Shown here in pieces: positions 26,490 through 36,144 of a stretch of DNA of 64,000 nt; position 1 is the first letter of the stretch, and every line of letters starts with the position of its first letter. The translations under genes and the position numbers were made by a program. Where the stretch lies: the NCBI GenBank assembly GCA_000985875.1, contig CCRI01000004.1:310001-374000 (forward strand). Reading direction: 5' to 3'. The notes under the pieces are model-generated. The model had not been told where the DNA came from. It saw nothing but the letters and a program-made list of their open reading frames with translations, and did no database searches. This DNA comes from Neorhizobium galegae bv. officinalis. Its GTDB lineage: Bacteria > Pseudomonadota > Alphaproteobacteria > Rhizobiales > Rhizobiaceae.

Positions 26490-27662
26490 ATGGCAATTGA
26501 AGGCAAGGACGAACAGGCGCGGGAGCCGCGCATCCGGCTCGGCATGGTCGGCGGCGGGGCCGGCGCGTTCATCGGGGCGGTGCATCGCATGGCGGCAAGG
26601 CTGGACGATCAGTTCGACCTCGTCGCCGGCGCGCTGTCGTCGGCGCCGGAAAAGGCGATCGCATCGGGCCGCGACCTCGGTCTCGATCCGTCGCGCACCT
26701 ATGGTTCCTACAAGGAGATGGCGATCCGCGAGGCGCGGCTGAAGGACGGTATCGAGGCGGTGTCGATCGTCACCCCGAACCACGTGCATTACGATGCCGC
26801 CAAGGAGTTCCTGAAGCGTGGCATCCATGTGATCTGCGACAAGCCGCTGACCTCCAATCTCGCCGACGCCAGGAAGATGAAGAAGGCGGCCGACGAGAGC
26901 GGTGCGCTTTTTATCCTCACCCACAATTACACCGGTTATCCGATGGTGCGGCAGGCCCGCGAAATGGTCGCCAATGGCGATCTCGGGAAAATCCGTGTCG
27001 TGCAGGTCGAATATCCGCAGGACTGGCTGACCGAGGCCGTCGAGCAGACCGGCGCCAAGCAGGCCGTCTGGCGCACCGATCCGGCCCAGTCGGGCGCCGG
27101 CGGTTCGACCGGCGATATCGGCACGCATGCCTATAACCTTGCGGCCTTCATCACCGGCCTGACGCTCGAAAGTCTCGCCGCCGATCTCGACAGTTTTGTC
27201 GAAGGCCGCAGGCTCGACGACAACGCGCATGTGATGCTGCGCTACGAGGGCGGCGCCAAGGGCATGCTCTGGTGCAGCCAGGTGGCGCCCGGCCATGAGA
27301 ACGGCCTGAAGATCCGCGTCTACGGCACCAAGGGCGGCATCGAATGGGTACAGGCCGATCCGAACTATCTGTGGTTCACGCCGTTCGGCGAGCCGAAGCG
27401 CCTGATCACCCGCAACGGCGCCGGTTCCGGCCCGTCCGCCGCCCGCGTCAGCCGCATCCCGTCCGGCCACCCGGAGGGTTATCTCGAAGCCTTTGCGACG
27501 ATCTACACGGAGGCCGCCCGCGCCATCAACGCGGTCAAGAAGGGCGTCCCGGTCGACAAGGCCGTGATCTACCCGACGGTCGACGACGGCGTGAAGGGCG
27601 TGGAGTTCGTCGAGGCGTGCGTGGCGTCCTCGAAGAAGAACGGGGCGTGGGTGAAGCTTTAG
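26490..27662 (+). CDS. Gfo/Idh/MocA-family oxidoreductase
   Basis: A 390-residue NAD(P)-dependent sugar oxidoreductase. The Rossmann motif is GMVGGGAGAFIGAVH (about residues 18-32), the EKP-type motif reads CDKPLTSNL (about 116), and the catalytic His lies in GGSTGDIGTHAYNLA (about 205). Relatives oxidise glucosides, inositol or other sugars, commonly at C3. RBS AAGGAG lies nine bases before the ATG. It probably acts with the TIM-barrel enzyme at 24342 on material brought in by the ABC importer. The substrate is unknown. Confidence 0.9.
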   Translation: MAIEGKDEQAREPRIRLGMVGGGAGAFIGAVHRMAARLDDQFDLVAGALSSAPEKAIASGRDLGLDPSRTYGSYKEMAIREARLKDGIEAVSIVTPNHVHYDAAKEFLKRGIHVICDKPLTSNLADARKMKKAADESGALFILTHNYTGYPMVRQAREMVANGDLGKIRVVQVEYPQDWLTEAVEQTGAKQAVWRTDPAQSGAGGSTGDIGTHAYNLAAFITGLTLESLAADLDSFVEGRRLDDNAHVMLRYEGGAKGMLWCSQVAPGHENGLKIRVYGTKGGIEWVQADPNYLWFTPFGEPKRLITRNGAGSGPSAARVSRIPSGHPEGYLEAFATIYTEAARAINAVKKGVPVDKAVIYPTVDDGVKGVEFVEACVASSKKNGAWVKL

Positions 27663-27995
27663 GCGGCTAAATGATAGACAAAGTCATGATTTGGTTGTTT
27701 TAAATCATGGCTTTGTAACCCCTCCCGCCAAGGGAGAGCGTAGCCCGAGGCAAGCGTGGCATCCCTAACCGTCCCCTTGAGGGGCGGCAGGTGGAGGGGG
27801 GTTCCGTTCGAAGATCCCCACGAAAAAGAAGATCCCTCCCCACACCAACCTTCGCCACAAGGGGGAGGGAGCAGGTTGCGGCTCTGCAACGTTTCAGAAT
27901 TCTCCGATAAATTCTGTACAACTGCGCCCAGCTTGGTTAAACCGCCGCGAAAGATGGTCCCGCAGACCTCGCGCAACAGATATGGCGGCATCCTC
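27663..27995. repeat. Spacer with an AT-rich 15-bp hairpin and a palindromic repeat
   Basis: Directly after the oxidoreductase stop, arms at 27678-27692 and 27702-27716 (ACAAAGTCATGATTT and AAATCATGGCTTTGT) form a 15-bp stem with one G-T wobble; this may be the operon's 3' end. From 27719 to 27870 the sequence holds several CCCTCCC/GGGAGGG arms of a degenerate rhizobial palindromic element. The remainder, to 27995, is AT-richer and presumably contains the beta-glucosidase promoter. Confidence 0.6.
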
Positions 27996-29414
27996 ATGAC
28001 CGATTCCAAAATGAGCAATCCCCAGTCTCGCAATCCCAAATCGCCCGATCCTCAAAAATTCGCGGCCGGGTTTCCGGGTGATTTCCTCTGGGGCGTCGCG
28101 ACGGCATCCTACCAGATCGAAGGGGCCACCAAGGCGGATGGCCGCAAGGCCTCGATCTGGGATGCGTTCTCGAAGATGCCGGGCCGGGTCTATCAGGGGC
28201 ACAACGGCGATGTCGCCTGCGATCACTACAATCGCTGGGAGCAGGACCTTGATCTCATCCAGGAGATGGGCGTCGAGGCCTACCGGTTCTCGATCGCCTG
28301 GCCGCGGATCATCCCGGACGGCACCGGGCGGATCAACGAGCAGGGGCTGGATTTCTACGATCGCCTCATCGACGGCTGCAAGGCGCGCGGCATCAAGACC
28401 TATGCGACGCTCTATCATTGGGACCTGCCGCTTTCGCTGATGGGCGAGGGTGGCTGGGCGGCGCGCTCGACGGCCTACGCCTTCCAGCGCTACGCCAAGG
28501 TGGTGATGGCGCGGCTCGGCGACCGGCTGGATGCGGTCGCTACCTTCAACGAGCCCTGGTGCATCGTCTGGCTCAGCCACCTTTACGGCATCCATGCGCC
28601 CGGCGAGAAGAACATGCAGGCGGCGCTTGCCGCCATGCACCACGTCAATCTCGCGCACGGCCTCGGTGTCGAGGCGATCCGGCATGTGACGCCGAGCGTG
28701 CCGGTCGGCACCGTCATCAACGCCGCATCGATCATCGCCGGCTCCGAGAGCCCGGCCGATCTCGCAGCCGCCGAGCGCGCCCACCAGTTTCACAACGGCG
28801 CCTTCTTCGACCCGGTCTTCAAGGGCGAGTATCCGCAACAATTCCTGGAAGCGCTCGGCGACCGCATGCCGGTCGTGGAGGACGGTGATCTGAAGATCAT
28901 CAGCCAGAAGCTCGACTGGTGGGGCCTCAACTACTACAAGCCGGACCGGGTCCATGATGATGCGACGCGCACCGGCGATTTCCCCTGGACGGTCGAGGCC
29001 AAGCCTGCCAGCGACGTCAAGACGGATATCGGCTGGGAAGTCTATGCGCCGGGCCTGAAGCTGCTGGTCGAGGATCTCTACCGCCGCTACGAGCTGCCGG
29101 ACTGCTACATCACCGAGAACGGCGCCTGCTACAATATGGAGCCGGAAAACGGCGAGGTGGATGACCAGCCGCGTCTCGACTATTACGTCGAGCACCTCTC
29201 GGTCGTCGCCGACCTTATCAAGGACGGTTATCCGATGAAGGGTTATTTCGCCTGGAGCCTGATGGACAATTTCGAATGGGCGGAGGGCTACCGCATGCGG
29301 TTCGGCCTCGTGCATGTGAATTACGAAACCCAGGAACGGACGATCAAGAACAGCGGCAAATGGTATCGCGAGCTGGCGTCGTTGTTCCCGAAGGGCAACC
29401 ATAAGCCCGGATAA
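27996..29414 (+). CDS. GH1 beta-glucosidase
   Basis: A 472-residue cytoplasmic glycoside hydrolase family 1 enzyme that cleaves beta-glucosides and related beta-linked sugars. The N-terminal signature is FPGDFLWGVATASYQIEGA. The acid/base Glu is in TFNEPWCIV (about residue 187) and the nucleophile Glu in YITENGACYN (about 375), so both catalytic residues are intact. The ATG at 27996 gives a short polar leader; another Met lies five codons later. There is no signal peptide, so its substrate must be imported, plausibly by the ABC system upstream. Confidence 0.94.
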   Translation: MTDSKMSNPQSRNPKSPDPQKFAAGFPGDFLWGVATASYQIEGATKADGRKASIWDAFSKMPGRVYQGHNGDVACDHYNRWEQDLDLIQEMGVEAYRFSIAWPRIIPDGTGRINEQGLDFYDRLIDGCKARGIKTYATLYHWDLPLSLMGEGGWAARSTAYAFQRYAKVVMARLGDRLDAVATFNEPWCIVWLSHLYGIHAPGEKNMQAALAAMHHVNLAHGLGVEAIRHVTPSVPVGTVINAASIIAGSESPADLAAAERAHQFHNGAFFDPVFKGEYPQQFLEALGDRMPVVEDGDLKIISQKLDWWGLNYYKPDRVHDDATRTGDFPWTVEAKPASDVKTDIGWEVYAPGLKLLVEDLYRRYELPDCYITENGACYNMEPENGEVDDQPRLDYYVEHLSVVADLIKDGYPMKGYFAWSLMDNFEWAEGYRMRFGLVHVNYETQERTIKNSGKWYRELASLFPKGNHKPG

Positions 29415-29480
29415 ATTCGAAGATCCTTTTTTAAGGGATGCTGTGATACCCATCGCCTCCTGATTGCTGGAGATGGTGCG

Positions 29481-30230
29481 ATGACGGGTTGTGCGGGATG
29501 CCGCGAGGGCGAAGGTTTCGAAGTCCCATTTTCGATGGCTTTCCAGCCGATCGTCGATCTGCGAACCGGTACGGTCTTCGCGCAGGAGGCCCTGGTTCGC
29601 GGGCTCGGCGGCGAGGGGGCCATGTCGGTCCTGTCGCAGGTGACGGAGCATAACCGTTATGCGTTCGACCAGCAGTGCCGCGTCAAAGCCATTCAGCTTG
29701 CGGCGCGCCTGGGCGCCGATTCTCCGGATACCAAGCTTTCCATCAATTTCATGCCGAACGCCGTCTACGAGCCGCGGGCCTGTATCCGGCTGACGCTTGC
29801 GACGGCCATGCAGGTCGGTTTCCCACTGGATCGCATCATCTTCGAGTTCACCGAGGGCGAGCAGGTGGATGTAAAACATCTCCTGAATATCTTGCGCACC
29901 TACAAGGACATGGGCTTCAAGACGGCGATCGACGATTTCGGCGCTGGTTATTCGGGGCTCAACCTGCTTTCGCAATTCCAGCCGGATATCGTCAAATTCG
30001 ACATGGAGCTGATCCGCGGTATCGATACCGACCCGGCCAAGCGCATCGTCGTCAAACACAGCCTGGCGATGCTCGACGAATTGGGCGTCGTTGCCCTATG
30101 CGAAGGCGTGGAAACGCTGGACGAACTCAAGGTCCTGCAGGATCTCGGCGTATCGCTCGTGCAGGGCTACATTTTCAGCCGGCCTACCTTCGAGAGCTTT
30201 GCAAGTCCGGAGCTGAAACTGGCGTCCTGA
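29481..30230 (+). CDS. Stand-alone EAL-domain phosphodiesterase
   Basis: A 249-residue protein that is almost entirely an EAL domain, expected to hydrolyse cyclic di-GMP to pGpG. Key segments are intact: QEALVRG (the EAL motif, about residue 34), SINFMPN (metal Asn), FEFTEGE, IDDFGAGYSGL (catalytic Asp pair), KFDMELIRG and CEGVETLDE. No membrane helix or sensor domain is visible. The N-terminus has a CxxC (CAGC) that could be redox- or metal-sensitive. It is monocistronic, between the beta-glucosidase gene and metN. Confidence 0.92.
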   Translation: MTGCAGCREGEGFEVPFSMAFQPIVDLRTGTVFAQEALVRGLGGEGAMSVLSQVTEHNRYAFDQQCRVKAIQLAARLGADSPDTKLSINFMPNAVYEPRACIRLTLATAMQVGFPLDRIIFEFTEGEQVDVKHLLNILRTYKDMGFKTAIDDFGAGYSGLNLLSQFQPDIVKFDMELIRGIDTDPAKRIVVKHSLAMLDELGVVALCEGVETLDELKVLQDLGVSLVQGYIFSRPTFESFASPELKLAS

Positions 30231-30477
30231 CGCGGGAGTACCGCCAACTCCGCCCGATTATTTTCCATCCTGCGCTATATCTGGAAATTCGTTTCTCGGC
30301 GCTACGACGCTGCAGTGCAATAACAGCGCTGTATTGCCGGCCCGGATGGCGGCTGCGTGTGGACGAGACATGGGTAGACTATTATATCGGCGCCTGAACC
30401 GTCGAATGTGCGACTGACCAGCGGCATGTTGCCTTGTGTCATCGTTGCGCCGTCCGGCGCCCAATAAAGAGTTCCTG

Positions 30478-31605
30478 ATGTCCACAAACGTTCAAATCCT
30501 GTCGGAGGCGCAGAATGGCGCCGTGTCGATACCGCCCAATCAGTCACTGACTTCGCCAGCCTCCATGGTGGTGTTCGAAGCGGTGACCAAACGTTTCGGC
30601 GGCGCCGACGACAAGAACCAGTTCACCGCCCTTGATGGAATCGACCTTTCGGTCGTTCGCGGCGCCATAACCGGCATCATCGGCCGGTCGGGCGCAGGCA
30701 AGTCGACGCTGATCCGCCTTGTCAACGGGCTGGAGAAGGCTACGTCGGGCCGCGTCGTGGTCGATGGTGTCGAGGTGGGAGGACTGTCGGAGGGCGGTCT
30801 TCGGGATCTGCGCCGCCAGGTCGGCATGATCTTCCAGCATTTCAACCTGCTGTCCTCGCGCACCGCCTTCGAGAACGTGGCGCTGCCGCTCGAGATCGCT
30901 GGTCTCGATAAAAAGGCGATCCGCGACAAGGTGGCGCCGCTGATCGATCTGGTCGGCCTCGGCGACAAGTCGGACCGTTACCCGGCCGAGCTCTCCGGCG
31001 GCCAGAAGCAGCGCATCGGCATCGCCCGGGCGCTTGCCACCTCGCCGAAACTGCTGCTTTCGGACGAAGCGACCTCGGCGCTCGACCCGGAAACCACCCA
31101 GTCGATCCTGGCGCTCCTGAAGCGCATCAATGCCGAGCTCGGCCTTACCGTGCTTCTGATCACCCATGAGATGGAGGTGGTGAAGACCATTGCCTCCGAC
31201 GTCGCGGTGATCGACCGCGGCAAGATCGTCGAGGCGGGCCGTACCTTCGACGTCTTTACCGGCGCAAAGCACGAGACGACCCGCTCGCTCCTGTCGGCCG
31301 CACTCGGCACCACCCTGCCGGAATGGATCCGCTCGAACCTGAAACAGCAGCCGTCCGCCGGCGACCGCGTACTGGTGCGGCTGATCTTCTTTGGCGCGAC
31401 GGCCTTCCAGCCGCTGACCGCCCGGCTGGTCACCGAACTCGGCGCCGACGTGAACATCCTCGCCGGCACGATCGAGGAAATCGCCGGCGAGCCCTACGGC
31501 TCGCTGGTCGTTGCCTATCCGGCAGATCCCGCCGTCACGGAACGCGCCGAGCGCTTTTATGCCGCGACAGGTCTTTCCACGGAGGTGCTCGGTTATGTCG
31601 CCTGA
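30478..31605 (+). CDS. metN: Methionine ABC importer, ATP-binding protein
   Basis: A 375-residue ATPase that powers import of D/L-methionine. Walker A is [13 protein letters not shown] (about residues 76-88), the signature is [15 protein letters not shown], and Walker B reads [12 protein letters not shown]. The C-terminal NIL domain (about 290-370, [19 protein letters not shown]) is the regulatory methionine-binding module typical of MetN. The ATG at 30478 gives an N-terminal extension of about 30 residues before the ABC domain. It overlaps metI by 11 bases. Confidence 0.95.
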   Translation: MSTNVQILSEAQNGAVSIPPNQSLTSPASMVVFEAVTKRFGGADDKNQFTALDGIDLSVVRGAITGIIGRSGAGKSTLIRLVNGLEKATSGRVVVDGVEVGGLSEGGLRDLRRQVGMIFQHFNLLSSRTAFENVALPLEIAGLDKKAIRDKVAPLIDLVGLGDKSDRYPAELSGGQKQRIGIARALATSPKLLLSDEATSALDPETTQSILALLKRINAELGLTVLLITHEMEVVKTIASDVAVIDRGKIVEAGRTFDVFTGAKHETTRSLLSAALGTTLPEWIRSNLKQQPSAGDRVLVRLIFFGATAFQPLTARLVTELGADVNILAGTIEEIAGEPYGSLVVAYPADPAVTERAERFYAATGLSTEVLGYVA

Positions 31606-32263
31606 CATGCTCTTCAACCTGCTCCTGAAAGCGCTCGGCCAGACGCTGCAGATGGTCGCCGTCGCCGGCCTGATCGGTGCGCTGATCGGCCTGCCGATCG
31701 GCGTTTTCCTGGCGACCAGCGGCAAGGGCGAGCTCTTTCCCGCGCCGGTCACCAACCGCATCATCGGCGCGATCGTCAATGCGGCGCGCTCGACGCCGTT
31801 CATCATCCTGGTGGTTGCGATCATCCCGTTCACGCGTCTCGTCACCGGCACGTCGATTGGCACCTATGCGGCGATCGTGCCGCTGACGGTGGCGACCATT
31901 CCCTTCGTCGCGCGGCTTGCCGAGGCGGCGATCCGCGAGGTCGACAAGGGCCTGATCGAGGCTGCGCGTGCCATGGGGGCGACGCCGCTGCAGATCGTCT
32001 TCAAGGTGCTGCTCGCCGAGGCCAAGCCGGGCCTGACGCTGGCGCTGACGCTCACTCTCGTCAGCCTGGTCGGCTATTCGGCCATGGTCGGCGCGGTCGG
32101 CGGCGGCGGCTTGGGTGATCTCGGTATCCGCTACGGCTATCAGCGCTTCATGCCGGATGTGATGCTGGCCGTCGTCGTGGTGCTGATCGTGCTTGTCCAG
32201 GCGATCCAGAGCCTCGGCGACGCGCTCGCCCGCCGCTTCGACAAGCGCAACCGCAAGACCTGA
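31595..32263 (+). CDS. metI: Methionine ABC importer, permease
   Basis: A 222-residue inner-membrane permease with five hydrophobic helices. The binding-protein-dependent transport loop reads [22 protein letters not shown]. Its start overlaps the end of metN by 11 bases, and GGAGG lies nine bases upstream within metN, indicating coupled translation. It forms the channel of the MetNIQ importer. Confidence 0.95.
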   Translation: MSPDMLFNLLLKALGQTLQMVAVAGLIGALIGLPIGVFLATSGKGELFPAPVTNRIIGAIVNAARSTPFIILVVAIIPFTRLVTGTSIGTYAAIVPLTVATIPFVARLAEAAIREVDKGLIEAARAMGATPLQIVFKVLLAEAKPGLTLALTLTLVSLVGYSAMVGAVGGGGLGDLGIRYGYQRFMPDVMLAVVVVLIVLVQAIQSLGDALARRFDKRNRKT

Positions 32264-32328
32264 CACTTCAATCCCGGAAAACCAGCCTCCCAAGACTGGC
32301 GTGTATAATCGAACCCAAGGAGACACTT

Positions 32329-33105
32329 ATGAAGAAGCTCATCATCGCGGCGGCGCTCGCCGCCTTCGCTGCAGCCCCTGTGCTTGCCGAAGACATCAAG
32401 ATCGGCGTGACGCCCGGCCCGCATGCCCAGATCATGGAAAAGGTGAAGGAAGTCGCGGCCGCCAAGGGCCTCAACATCCAGATCCTCGAATTCTCCGATT
32501 ACGTCGTGCCGAACCAGGCGCTGGCCGACGGCGAACTCAACGCCAATTCCTTCCAGCACCAGCCCTATCTCGACAACCAGGTCAAGGATCGCAAGTTCGA
32601 CATCGTCAGCGTCGCGCAGACCGTCAACTTCCCGATGGGCGTCTATTCGAAGAAGGTGAAGAGCCTTGCCGACCTGAAGCAGGGCGCCACCGTCGCCATC
32701 CCGAACGACCCGACCAATGGCGGCCGCGCGCTGCTCATCCTCGCCGACCAGGGCCTCATCAAGGTCAATGCCGCCAAGGGCTTGAAGATCGGTCCCGCCG
32801 ACGTCACCGAAAACGCCAAGAAGATCGAGTTCGCCGAACTCGACGCCGCCCAGCTGCCGCGTTCGCTCGACGACGTCGACGCCTCGGTCATCAACACCAA
32901 TTACGCGTTGGAAGCCGGCCTCAACCCGAAGACCGATCCGATCGCCAAGGAAGGCGAAAAGGCCCCTTACATCAACATCATCGCCGTCAAGTCCAAGGAC
33001 AAGGATGCGGCCTGGGTCAAGACGCTCGTGGAAGCCTATCACAGCGCTCCGGTGAAGGACTTCGTCAACACCCAGTTCAAGGGCGCCGTCATCGCCGCCT
33101 GGTAG
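32329..33105 (+). CDS. metQ: Methionine-binding protein of the ABC importer
   Basis: A 258-residue periplasmic (NlpA family) methionine-binding protein. The signal peptide is residues 1-20 (ending APVLA) with no lipobox Cys, so it is soluble rather than a lipoprotein. The mature start, EDIKIGVTPGPHAQIMEKVKE, and NSFQHQPYLDNQVK are characteristic of MetQ. RBS AAGGAG precedes the start. It is the last gene of metNIQ, followed by a strong terminator. Confidence 0.95.
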   Translation: MKKLIIAAALAAFAAAPVLAEDIKIGVTPGPHAQIMEKVKEVAAAKGLNIQILEFSDYVVPNQALADGELNANSFQHQPYLDNQVKDRKFDIVSVAQTVNFPMGVYSKKVKSLADLKQGATVAIPNDPTNGGRALLILADQGLIKVNAAKGLKIGPADVTENAKKIEFAELDAAQLPRSLDDVDASVINTNYALEAGLNPKTDPIAKEGEKAPYINIIAVKSKDKDAAWVKTLVEAYHSAPVKDFVNTQFKGAVIAAW

Positions 33106-33132
33106 TACAGAATTTTCAAAAATACTTGGTGG

Positions 33133-33169
33133 GGCCGGCTCTCAATTGTGGGGCCGGCCTTTTCCTTTA
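33133..33169 (+). terminator. Terminator after metNIQ
   Basis: GGCCGGC (33133-33139) and GCCGGCC (33153-33159) form a stem followed by TTTTCCTTT. It closes the metNIQ operon. Confidence 0.8.
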
Positions 33170-33221
33170 ACGCTATCTGAAGGAATACCCGCGAAAGATG
33201 TAGGGCTTCACGAGGTCTTAG

Positions 33222-35420
33222 ATGCGGCTTCTTCCGTCCCGCTTTCGCCGCTCCGCAACACTTGGCCGTCGCTCTGCCGTGACGTCGATGCTGCTTGCCT
33301 TCGCGGTGGTCGTCGTGCTGGTGACGATCTTCATCCTGACCGCGCTCGACCGCATCGCAGACTATGCCAATCGCCTCGACGACGAACGCTCGCGCGAGAC
33401 GACTTCCGGTGCGATCCAGACGTTCCAGGAGCAGTTGCATGCGACGCTGAACGACTACGCGGCGTGGGATGATGCCGCCCAGTTCGTCTATGCCGGGGAC
33501 GACGCCTGGGTTGTCAGCAATTACGGCGACATGACCGCCAACAGCGATCTTTTCGACGTGGCGCTGATCATGGATGCTGATCGCAATGTTCTGATGGCCT
33601 ATCAGGACGGCGCTCCTGTCACCTGGTCGCCTAACAAGTATTTCGACACCTCGCTCTGGACGCTTTTCGACAAGGCAAGCAGCGCCGGCGCCGAAACGGT
33701 GCCGGAGGCGGCGGGGTTCGTGGAAACCAAGGATGGCGTCGCGGCCGTCGGCGTGGCGCTCATCCGCCAGAAGTCCGGCGAACTCGCTCAGCCCGTCGAG
33801 GGACGCCGGTTCCTGATCTTTGGCCGGCATCTCGACGAGGAGAAAGTCCTGAAGCTCTCGGAGACCTATGTCATCGGCGGGCTTCGTTTTGCCGGTGCCG
33901 GCGATACGGTCCCCAACATGGTGGAGATCCGCAATATTCACGGCAAGGCGCTGCGGCGGCTCGTCTGGGACTCGCGCATGCCTGGCAATGCCGCATATCT
34001 GCAGGTCCGGCCGCTCGTCTATTGCGCGCTGGCGATGGTCGGCCTGTTTTTCCTGCTCCTCTTTGTCAGCGGCAGCAATACGCTCAAGCGCCTCAAGGCG
34101 GATGAAGCGGCGGCGCGGCATCTGGCCATGAGCGACCGCTTAAGCGGGCTTCTCAATCGCGCCGGTTTTTTTGCGGCACTCGACGCGCTGGTCCTGCAAA
34201 GCCGCCGCAGCAACGAGGACGTGGCGCTGCTCTATCTCGATCTCGACGGTTTCAAGGAAGTCAACGACGCCTATGGCCATGGTACCGGCGACAAGCTGAT
34301 CCGCGGCGTCGCGGCGGGCCTCAAGACGCTGGTCGGAGAGAGGGCGATCCTTGCCCGCGTCGGCGGCGATGAGTTCGCCATCGCGCTCGCGGCCACGGAT
34401 ATCGGCCGTGCGGTGGAGACGCTGAGCGATCATATCCTCGGCTTCTTCGGCGAGCCCTTCGTGATCGGCGAAAGGGTCGCGACCATCGGCACCTGCATCG
34501 GCGTCGCCATCTCGCCGCGCGGCAAGGTCTCCGGCGAGGAACTGGTGCGGCGTTCCGACATGGCCATGTATCACGCCAAGGAAACCGGCCGTGGCCGGAC
34601 CGAATATTATCGGCCGGAAATGGATGCCGAGCGCGAAGAGCGCAACATGCTGGAGATCGACCTCAGGATCGCCATCGAGCGCCGCGAGCTCACCATCGTC
34701 TACCAGCCGGTTGTCGACGCCAGGACATGGCGCATCATCGGAGTCGAGGCGCTGGCGCGCTGGCACCGCGCCGGTTATGGCCCCGTATCTCCCGAGGTCT
34801 TCATCCCGATCGCCGAATCGACCGGGCTCATCGACCAGCTTGGCCTGTTCGTGCTGCACCGTGCCTGCGAGACGCTGACGCTGTGGCCGGAACTCAAGCT
34901 CGCGGTCAACATCTCCCCCGGCCAGTTCCGCGATCCGGCGTTTGCCGTGCATGTCGCTTCGGTGTTCCGCAAGACCGGTGCCGATCCGTCCCGTATCACG
35001 CTCGAAATGACCGAAGGCTATTTCATCCAGAACCCGGAACGCGCCCGCGCTGCGCTCGCCAAGCTGAAGCAGCTCGGGGTGAAGATCGCCCTCGACGATT
35101 TCGGCGCAGGCTTTTCGAGCGTCGGATATCTGCGCCAGTTCGGCTTCGACCGGATGAAGATCGACAAGTCACTGGTACACGCACTGGAAGAGGGCGGCCG
35201 AGCCGTCGATCTTCTGCAGGCGACCGTGGCGCTCGCCCGCTCGCTGGAAATCCCGGTCACCGCTGAGGGCGTCGAAACCGAGGCCGAGGCCGTACAGCTG
35301 CGCCTGACCGGCTGCGACGAACTGCAGGGCTATATGTTCGGCAAGCCGATGTCGTCGCAGGAGATCGACATCATCTACCGCGGCAACCGCCTTCCGGGCG
35401 GGATGAGCGGGGCGGCGTAG
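33222..35420 (+). CDS. Membrane CHASE4-GGDEF-EAL protein
   Basis: A 732-residue inner-membrane protein of cyclic di-GMP signalling. Two membrane helices (about residues 22-44 and 262-283) bracket a periplasmic CHASE4 sensor domain (LNDYAAWDDAAQFVYAGDD). The GGDEF domain follows at about 300-455 with an intact VGGDEFAI motif; the RxxD inhibitory site is not present upstream of it. The EAL domain at about 470-725 keeps VEALARWH, LAVNISPGQF, LDDFGAGFSS and AEGVETEAE, so both synthesis and hydrolysis are chemically possible. The environmental signal is unknown. Confidence 0.93.
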   Translation: MRLLPSRFRRSATLGRRSAVTSMLLAFAVVVVLVTIFILTALDRIADYANRLDDERSRETTSGAIQTFQEQLHATLNDYAAWDDAAQFVYAGDDAWVVSNYGDMTANSDLFDVALIMDADRNVLMAYQDGAPVTWSPNKYFDTSLWTLFDKASSAGAETVPEAAGFVETKDGVAAVGVALIRQKSGELAQPVEGRRFLIFGRHLDEEKVLKLSETYVIGGLRFAGAGDTVPNMVEIRNIHGKALRRLVWDSRMPGNAAYLQVRPLVYCALAMVGLFFLLLFVSGSNTLKRLKADEAAARHLAMSDRLSGLLNRAGFFAALDALVLQSRRSNEDVALLYLDLDGFKEVNDAYGHGTGDKLIRGVAAGLKTLVGERAILARVGGDEFAIALAATDIGRAVETLSDHILGFFGEPFVIGERVATIGTCIGVAISPRGKVSGEELVRRSDMAMYHAKETGRGRTEYYRPEMDAEREERNMLEIDLRIAIERRELTIVYQPVVDARTWRIIGVEALARWHRAGYGPVSPEVFIPIAESTGLIDQLGLFVLHRACETLTLWPELKLAVNISPGQFRDPAFAVHVASVFRKTGADPSRITLEMTEGYFIQNPERARAALAKLKQLGVKIALDDFGAGFSSVGYLRQFGFDRMKIDKSLVHALEEGGRAVDLLQATVALARSLEIPVTAEGVETEAEAVQLRLTGCDELQGYMFGKPMSSQEIDIIYRGNRLPGGMSGAA

Positions 35421-35523
35421 TTTCATACGCCTGGCGCAAAGCCTCTGCTTTTTGCGAGCTCGATCGGGGGGATCCTTTCCGCCGGCAGGCCGGGCCATTC
35501 TCCTTATTGTGATATTTTTCCAG

Positions 35524-35592
35524 TACATACGCCACGTATGTCAGTTGACATACGTGGCGTATGTAAGATACGAGGCCTACGCGGCGTATGTA
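35524..35592. promoter_or_regulatory. TACATACG palindrome cluster before the RidA-family gene
   Basis: A perfect 20-bp inverted repeat with a 2-nt centre occupies 35524-35565. Each arm is TACATACGCCACGTATGTCA or its complement, and each arm contains its own palindrome, CATACG CCA CGTATG. A weaker third copy (TACGCGGCGTATGTAA) lies at 35578-35593. Spaced CATACG/CGTATG half-sites of this kind are typical TetR/AcrR-class operators. The cluster ends about 107 bases before the RidA-family start. No regulator gene adjoins it. Confidence 0.7.
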
Positions 35593-35699
35593 AAGCGTCC
35601 GCATGACGAAGCCAAGGCCGGACATGAAGCCCAGACGGCGTGCACCCATCCCCGGTGGCATCACGCTCGGGAACCGGCCTTCCAAAAAGGAATAAAACA

Positions 35700-36098
35700 A
35701 TGAGCCAACGCGAGGCAATCTTTCCTGCCGGCCGGCACGCACTCTATGAGCAGCACCGCTATTCGGCGGCCATCCGCTCGGGAGACCTTCTGTTCGTTTC
35801 CGGCCAGGTCGGCAGCCGGCCGGACGGATCGCCGGAGCCTGACTTCGAACGTCAGGTGCAACTGGCGTTCGACAACCTGGCGGCCGTCCTGACGGCAGCC
35901 GGCTGCACGTTTCGGGACGTCATCGACGTCACGAGCTTCCACACCGATCCACAGGCTCAATTCGAAACCTTGATGGCCGTGCGGGAAAAGGTGATCGGCG
36001 AACCGCCCTATCCGACCTGGACGGCCGTCGGCGTCAACTGGCTTGCCGGTTTCGATTTCGAAATCAAGGTGATCGCCCGGATACCGCAGGCGGCTTGA
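35700..36098 (+). CDS. RidA/YjgF-family protein
   Basis: A 132-residue protein of the RidA superfamily; canonical members hydrolyse reactive enamine/imine intermediates from PLP enzymes. The family core LLFVSGQVGSRPDGS (about residues 31-45) and the late Arg in FEIKVIARIP are present, so imine chemistry is plausible, although the typical RidA start differs. The ATG at 35700 has AAGGA about eight bases upstream. It stands alone under the palindrome cluster at 35524, suggesting control by a TetR-like repressor. Confidence 0.85.
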   Translation: MSQREAIFPAGRHALYEQHRYSAAIRSGDLLFVSGQVGSRPDGSPEPDFERQVQLAFDNLAAVLTAAGCTFRDVIDVTSFHTDPQAQFETLMAVREKVIGEPPYPTWTAVGVNWLAGFDFEIKVIARIPQAA

Positions 36099-36144
36099 GG
36101 CAGCCACGATCCGCTCGCGCCAGCCCGTCTGGCGCGGGTGAACC

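Noticed and set aside
30380..30477. Possible SAM-binding riboswitch before metN
   Set aside because: A few SAM-II-like features (CCCAATAAAGAG near the start) are present, but the conserved pairing is not convincing by eye. A covariance-model scan would decide.
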